A stretch of DNA of 11,023 nt, taken from contig JAVBOP010000090.1 of the NCBI GenBank assembly GCA_031550405.1, positions 1-11,023 on the forward strand. Reading direction: 5' to 3'. Both the position numbers and the translations under genes were made by a program. Positions within the stretch are counted from its first letter, which is position 1. Each line of letters starts with the position of its first letter. Origin of the DNA: JAVBOP01 sp031550405. GTDB lineage: Bacteria > Bacteroidota > Ignavibacteria > Kapaibacteriales > UBA2268. The notes under the pieces were generated by a model, which worked only from the letters and a program-made list of their open reading frames with translations, was not told the origin of the DNA and searched no databases. This document shows positions 7,122-11,023 of the stretch, piece by piece.

Positions 7122-7313
7122 AATTTGCGTTAAATAAAAAACTTAAATGAAGCAGAATATTATAAAATTAACACTATTTTAGCCATATAACAGATTCTGC
7201 CTTATTTTTAAAAAATATTTTTATTTGGATTTTTATTGAATATGTAATGGACTTTGTACCATGTTTTGAAATAAAATTAGCAACATTTATTAAATTAAAA
7301 AATTATGAATTTT

Positions 7314-8081
7314 TTAGAATTTGTTTACAAAACCAATACCTATGTAGCGGTTTATACGCTCGCTGTAGCTTGAATTTGTGAGTAAATCGCGGAACAGCAT
7401 TTCAAATGTTAAGCTCTTGAAAATACTGGCACGTATGGCAGTGTTGAGCATTATTGGCAAGTCTGGATATATCTCACTATCGCCATCATTGATATTCGGA
7501 TTTACCTCAAAATAAACCGAAAAATATTTACCTAGCGCCTGTTCAAGCCCGCCATACAAGTTGATACCTCTATCCCCTTTATGTTCAATGCAATAATTAA
7601 TGCCTGCATGTAGCGATAATTCACCTAAGTCCCAATTAAAACTTTTGCTTGCTGCTATATAAAAACCGGGAGCCATTTGCTCAAACCGCTTTTTATCCGC
7701 AAAATACAAGCCATGTCCCTGCGAGTTAAAGCCCAACGCAATCGCAGGAAACAGCTTCTCCTCGTCCATAATTCTTGCTTTGATTTCAAAGCCTGGGAGA
7801 TGCTGAAAATCAATGTCGCCATTGCCGATAACTCCATATCCACCGTAACTTATGCCAAGACTTAGAAACGAAAACGGTGCCGCCAAAAATTCAAGAACAA
7901 GCCCGCCATCGCTTATCAGCTGTGCATTTATGCCATAATATCCCTTCGTCAGCATGCCTGCGTTGGGCATATCCACAATATAGCGAGATTCATAATTGGC
8001 GTCTTTTCCCGCCGTCCCAGCCAGTAAATGTATCTGTAAAAGCAGAAGAAGCGCAAGAAAGCATATTAATTTTTTTTTCAT
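7314..8081 (-). CDS. YjbH-like outer-membrane beta-barrel protein
   Basis: A 255-aa protein with an N-terminal signal peptide (MKKKLICFLALLLLLQIHLLAG; cleavage expected around residues 21-24) and a C-terminal Phe, typical of outer-membrane barrels. The mature part is made of alternating amphipathic strands. Features include MPNAGMLTKGYYGINAQL, a glycine-rich LGISYGGYGVIGNG turn, FPAIALGFNSQG at about 110-121 and LTFEMLFRDLL near the end. This layout fits a conserved family of small barrels common in Ignavibacteria and relatives, related to YjbH, which in enterobacteria belongs to an exopolysaccharide operon. No polysaccharide genes are adjacent, so that role cannot be assumed. A -7-like TATCTTTG (8161-8154) lies upstream, but without a correctly spaced TTG. 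Envelope location is confident; the family name is moderate. Confidence 0.75.
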   Translation of the reverse strand: MKKKLICFLALLLLLQIHLLAGTAGKDANYESRYIVDMPNAGMLTKGYYGINAQLISDGGLVLEFLAAPFSFLSLGISYGGYGVIGNGDIDFQHLPGFEIKARIMDEEKLFPAIALGFNSQGHGLYFADKKRFEQMAPGFYIAASKSFNWDLGELSLHAGINYCIEHKGDRGINLYGGLEQALGKYFSVYFEVNPNINDGDSEIYPDLPIMLNTAIRASIFKSLTFEMLFRDLLTNSSYSERINRYIGIGFVNKF

Positions 8082-8210
8082 AATTTAGATGTATTTGATT
8101 AAATATATTTATATAAGAAAAGTGCAATCTACAGAATAATATTGAAATGATGGCAAAGATATTTGCAACTGCTAAACAAAATATATATTCTTTTACAAAA
8201 AATTTATATA

Positions 8211-8372
8211 TCATTTGTAAAAATTGACTAAACCACAACAGTTGCATTTATAGCGTTGAAGGCCTGATTGAAAACCAGATTTTTTAGTGCGATTTGACCC
8301 ACAAATAGGGCATGTTTTTTTCAAATGCTGTAAGTATATCAAATTATTGCAACTTAAATTGTGTTGTGGCAC
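8211..8372 (-). pseudogene. Relic of an insertion-sequence transposase: N-terminal zinc ribbon only
   Basis: A 53-codon frame from GTG 8372 to TGA 8211. It contains KKTCPICGSNRTKKSG and GLQRYKCNCCG, the four-Cys zinc ribbon (C21, C24, C43, C46) with the Gly-Gln-Arg-Tyr-x-Cys core typical of transposase N-termini in the IS1/InsA, IS1595/ISXO2 and Zn-binding IS256-type groups. Normally CG is followed by a Phe-rich segment and a catalytic domain. Here the reading diverges (LVNFYK) and stops, and no catalytic domain follows in any frame before the barrel-protein gene. I call it a truncated mobile-element remnant. The exact IS family cannot be fixed from this domain alone. A stand-alone small zinc-ribbon protein is the less likely alternative. 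Confidence 0.7.
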
Positions 8373-8451
8373 CTATTTTGACTATTAGAACTCTTTTTAC
8401 TACATTTCTACTTTTTTTTATTAAAATAAATTCATAAAATTCCTTATGCAC

Positions 8452-8478
8452 AAAAAACGGATGATATTTTCACCCGTT
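8452..8478 (-). terminator. Intrinsic terminator of the TM2-domain gene
   Basis: On the minus strand AACGGGTG (8478-8471), a 7-base loop and CATCCGTT (8463-8456) form an 8-base stem with one G-U pair, running straight into six U residues (A-run 8452-8457). It lies 38 bases after the stop at 8516. Confidence 0.8.
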
Positions 8479-8515
8479 CAATGGATTTTATTTTTTATGA
8501 ATGAATAATTTTATA

Positions 8516-8869
8516 CTAAAATGCGTGTAATGTCAAAAGAACATCTGTCATTTTTTTGTAATTTAATTCTTTGGTTTGCTTCTGAACGGTAAATAAATCA
8601 ATTACATATAATATCAAAAATCCACCCCCTGTAAATAACTTTAAAATTCCCATGCCCGTTTGCCCAAGCATGAATCTATCAACTCCTGCCCAGCCTACTA
8701 AAATAGAAATAATTAATAATGTTGTCGGATTTTTTAGTGCTGTTGTTTGAATTGATGCAAATTTTTCATCATCAATTTTTTTTAATTGTTCTCTAATAAG
8801 CATAGCTTTATCATCTGGAAATTTACTTCCGTTAGTGGACATAAATAGTTCAATTTTTTGAGTGTCCAT
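8516..8869 (-). CDS. TM2-domain inner-membrane protein
   Basis: A 117-aa protein. Residues 1-45 are soluble, charged and probably helical (DKAMLIREQLKKIDDEKF). The TM2 domain follows: a first membrane helix at about 48-63 (PTTLLIISILVGWAGV), the signature loop D64-R65-F66 with LGQTGMGILKL, and a second helix at about 76-92 containing the TGGGF turn and ending VIDLF. The C-terminus is cytoplasmic-looking with Lys and Thr. TM2 proteins are widespread in bacteria, but their molecular role is mostly unknown. The start at ATG 8869 is well supported by GGAG five bases upstream. A terminator follows at 8452-8478, so the gene is its own unit. Its upstream neighbour is a region of nested inverted repeats and its downstream neighbour a transposase relic. 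Confidence 0.9.
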   Translation of the reverse strand: MDTQKIELFMSTNGSKFPDDKAMLIREQLKKIDDEKFASIQTTALKNPTTLLIISILVGWAGVDRFMLGQTGMGILKLFTGGGFLILYVIDLFTVQKQTKELNYKKMTDVLLTLHAF

Positions 8870-8874
8870 TTTCT

Positions 8875-8878
8875 CTCC
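8875..8878 (-). promoter_or_regulatory. Ribosome binding site of the TM2 gene
   Basis: GGAG on the minus strand sits five bases before the ATG (GGAGAGAAAATG). It is the only well-placed Shine-Dalgarno in the window, where other genes lack one, and it decides the start at 8869. Confidence 0.7.
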
Positions 8879-8951
8879 GTTTTGTATTATTTATTAAAAT
8901 TTGTTAATTATTAATTGGCGAAATAGGTACAGCCCGTGAGCCGTTTGAATC

Positions 8952-9109
8952 ACCACAATACAAAACGCAAGTCATTGCAACAACAATCATTAGGTATGAA
9001 ATATCGAAATGATCTCACGAGCCAAAACAGGTTCGTAAGATTGTCGTTGCATTTATATTTTAAGAAAACTTGGGAACGTATTGCTGTTCCTTTCATTTTG
9101 TATTGTGGT
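8952..9109. repeat. Nested inverted repeats: structured RNA or mobile-element-like segment
   Basis: The outer arms ACCACAATACAAAA (8952-8965) and TTTTGTATTGTGGT (9096-9109) are a perfect 14-base inverted repeat 130 bases apart. Nested inside, TGCAACAACAATC (8976-8988) pairs with GATTGTCGTTGCA (9039-9051) with one mismatch. A small hairpin GGAAC/GTTCC lies within 9072-9090. CGTGAG (8935-8940 region) and CTCACG (9014-9019) could pair as an alternative. The 9-base TTAATTGGC occurs directly repeated on either side (8911-8919 and 9133-9141), possibly a target-site duplication. No convincing protein is encoded. It lies in the 298 bases between the TM2 and DUF4365-like genes. Confidence 0.55.
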
Positions 9110-9167
9110 AATGCAAAGTTAAGGATTTTTTTTTAATTGGCAAAAGAAATGATGAAAACAGAATACA

Positions 9168-11006
9168 TTATTTAATATCATATAGCTTTTTTTTATTTTT
9201 CAAGTAATGTTTTAATTTTTTATATAAAAGGTCGTTTATTGATTTGAGGATTGGTGTTTCATGACAAACAAAATTTAATAATTGTTGTATACCCGTTATT
9301 TTCCTCTTGTAATCATTGCCATCTATGTTTATATTCTTGTTACCAAAGATAAAGATATCGTCAAAATCTTTATCTGTCAATGGCACATTCTCATCTTTTG
9401 AATCATATATTTTAACATGGTTGTCAATATTGATATCCGATTGAAGGCAATAATAATTTAAGGAACTGGTAGAGAAATCGGTAATTACTAAAATTAAGTT
9501 ATAACCATTATATAGTCTTAACTCATTTACTAAATTTGGGAAATATGTTTTAATAAGCAAGTCGTAAATTCGAGCAAAATGCTCGAAAAATATCTTAATA
9601 TTTTTAAAAATATTTTCTTCTTCCCAAGATGCTCTTGCAAGTGTATGCGGACCATCCGTTTTTGCATATCTTCTATATACTTTGTCAATATTAATTTGTT
9701 TAAAATAACTGATACATTGCTTAAGAATAGGCATTTTAAACCTATCTGACCTTATCTTTATACTCATTGAGGGCTTAGCATCATTTTGTATTTTTTCTTT
9801 AACCTGTTGGCAAACCTTTTGTATAAATTTAGTATTATGGTGAGATCTTATAATATGGTCAAGATAGTAACTGTATTCATCTCCTTGGAATTTATATCTT
9901 GTTTTATCAATAGATAATTCTATCCAAAATGGTAAGAATACATTAATAGCAAATTCTATTTCGGAAATTGTATATTCAAAAGCATTGCCATCTAAATCTA
10001 AAATAAAATAAAGTTTATCTATAAATGCTAATAAATATTCACTTGCAAGAAATTCATCATTAACAAAGAGCAATTGGTTTTTCAAAGCTCTTTCAGTATC
10101 TTCTTCAATTAGTTTGTAAGAATATTTTTTATATTCTTCCTTAATTGGATTATGTCGATTGCTAAATAGGCCTTTTAAAAACTTAGATAAATTAATTTTT
10201 TCATCCAGCAATTCATACTGTTTAATCAATACATCATTTAGTTCATATTCAATAGGATATAAAAGAAAATTTGCAGTTTTTTCTGAATATTTAAGAATCC
10301 CTAATCCAATTTTCCAATAATCAGGATATAGCAACTCTTTAATTGTTAAAAAATCATTATCAAGCAACCCATTATAAAAATCTAAAAAAATATGCATTTC
10401 TTTAAATATTGAATCTTTTTTTCCAATAGCAGTATGTTTAAATTTATTTAGTTCATTTAGTTTTTGCTCTGCTTCTTCTTTCCTTTCTTTCTGAAAATCA
10501 TAATCATATATTTTTTCCTTTAGATTTTTTACTATTTCAATCCATTGCTCAACATATAAATAATTATCTTTTTTTATTAATTTATCTTTATGAAAATCAA
10601 GATTAACTGTTTTCCCTTTCATTTTCTGGGAGAGTTGTGAAAGTGTTAATTTATCAATGTGATGCCAGTATGCAACATAATTATCAACATCTACAACAAT
10701 TAACAATACAGGTAAGACGCTATGTCCGCAATATGCAAGAAATGTTTTTTTACATTGGTGCTTAGGTTTGGAATTATTTCTCTTTGTCAATGTTTTTATT
10801 TGGACTTCAAGTTTACCAAGCTCAATTCCATTCTCATCTGTAATTATTATGTAGCCATCAATATTAGGAACTTTATCTTGCGATTGCAAATGAGGTATTA
10901 TTCTGTTGGACAATAATAAAAGATTATTCAAAATATTGACTGCTTTTATTTCTAATTGAGTCGCTGATGAATATCCAGCAGGCTTAGCATTAATAAATTC
11001 ATTCAT
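9168..11006 (-). CDS. Large protein with N-terminal DUF4365-like (PD-(D/E)XK-type) domain
   Basis: A 612-aa protein. Residues about 12-118 resemble DUF4365, a restriction-endonuclease-like fold: an N-terminal helix with E19, N49-D50-G in a strand start, then K65-L-E67-V-Q69-I-K71, which fits the Asp...Glu-x-Gln-x-Lys active-site pattern of Mrr-like nucleases, followed by a hydrophobic strand LPVLLIVVDVDNYVAYW. Residues about 160-195 are a charged, coiled-coil-prone stretch. The remaining ~420 residues are mixed helical with many aromatic and Lys residues and match no family I recognise. No signal peptide or membrane segment is seen, so it is probably cytoplasmic. DUF4365 proteins are often found in defence islands, which suggests a nucleic-acid-targeting role, but this is inference. 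The start at ATG 11006 has only 17 bases upstream in view, so a longer N-terminus or an operon partner cannot be excluded. It is very AT-rich. Confidence 0.7.
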   Translation of the reverse strand: MNEFINAKPAGYSSATQLEIKAVNILNNLLLLSNRIIPHLQSQDKVPNIDGYIIITDENGIELGKLEVQIKTLTKRNNSKPKHQCKKTFLAYCGHSVLPVLLIVVDVDNYVAYWHHIDKLTLSQLSQKMKGKTVNLDFHKDKLIKKDNYLYVEQWIEIVKNLKEKIYDYDFQKERKEEAEQKLNELNKFKHTAIGKKDSIFKEMHIFLDFYNGLLDNDFLTIKELLYPDYWKIGLGILKYSEKTANFLLYPIEYELNDVLIKQYELLDEKINLSKFLKGLFSNRHNPIKEEYKKYSYKLIEEDTERALKNQLLFVNDEFLASEYLLAFIDKLYFILDLDGNAFEYTISEIEFAINVFLPFWIELSIDKTRYKFQGDEYSYYLDHIIRSHHNTKFIQKVCQQVKEKIQNDAKPSMSIKIRSDRFKMPILKQCISYFKQINIDKVYRRYAKTDGPHTLARASWEEENIFKNIKIFFEHFARIYDLLIKTYFPNLVNELRLYNGYNLILVITDFSTSSLNYYCLQSDINIDNHVKIYDSKDENVPLTDKDFDDIFIFGNKNINIDGNDYKRKITGIQQLLNFVCHETPILKSINDLLYKKLKHYLKNKKKLYDIK

Positions 11007-11023
11007 AGAAGTACATTTTATTT

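Noticed and set aside
7152..7200. GCAGAAT/ATTCTGC inverted repeat upstream of ispE
   Set aside because: Only seven bases with a 35-base gap. It may be chance, and no promoter match was found with it.
7297..7315. Palindrome AAAAAATT-ATG-AATTTTTT at the end of the barrel-protein gene
   Set aside because: It is purely AT apart from the loop, with a 3-base loop. Stability is too low to call it a terminator.
7990..8247. 85-codon minus-strand frame overlapping the barrel-protein start and the transposase relic
   Set aside because: It runs through the AT-rich intergenic region and into the signal-peptide part of the 7314-8081 gene in another frame. The hydrophobic run comes from AT-rich codons.
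8936..9136. 66-codon plus-strand frame starting with GTG in the nested-repeat block
   Set aside because: It is explained by the inverted repeats, has no recognisable motif or ribosome binding site, and the opposite strand is equally open over much of the block.

Overview
The window looks like chromosomal DNA from an AT-rich member of the Bacteroidota/Chlorobiota (FCB) superphylum. The evidence is a surface protein with a C-terminal type IX secretion (T9SS) sorting domain, a second broken T9SS tail, degenerate lipoboxes on secreted proteins, a DksA/TraR-like protein of the FCB type, a promoter matching the Bacteroidetes pattern TTG-N20-TAnnTTTG, and mostly weak or absent Shine-Dalgarno sites. 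The mix of GLUG, InlB-like, cohesin-like and T9SS domains, plus a YjbH-like outer-membrane protein, recalls Kapabacteria/Ignavibacteria. That placement is an inference.

Layout. Positions 25-1360 (+) carry a DksA/TraR-like transcription factor and a small periplasmic Spy/CpxP-like LTxxQ protein. Positions 1435-2629 (-) form a self-contained unit: Bacteroidetes-type promoter with an overlapping palindrome, a two-domain lipoprotein of unknown function, and an intrinsic terminator. Positions 2780-5846 (+) hold a cupredoxin-like lipoprotein and then an 837-residue T9SS-exported GLUG-repeat surface protein. From 5881 to the end every coding remnant or gene lies on the minus strand: a T9SS tail with no start (6093-6233) in front of its own terminator, ispE, a YjbH-like beta-barrel protein, a zinc-ribbon transposase N-terminus (8211-8372) cut short by a stop, a TM2-domain membrane protein with a good ribosome binding site and terminator, a roughly 200-base region with nested inverted repeats (8911-9141), and a 612-residue protein with an N-terminal DUF4365-like (PD-(D/E)XK-type) domain.

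The genes do not form one pathway. ispE (isoprenoid precursors) and the DksA-like protein are housekeeping functions. Most of the others act in the cell envelope or outside it: two lipoproteins, a periplasmic protein, a T9SS cargo, an outer-membrane barrel and a small inner-membrane protein. The right third (about 8200-11023) looks accessory, with a transposase relic, a structured repeat and a nuclease-fold protein of the sort seen in defence islands. No tRNA, rRNA or CRISPR array was seen. The best candidates for something new are the DUF4365-type protein, the nested inverted-repeat element and the two gene relics, which are too short to appear in ordinary gene calling.
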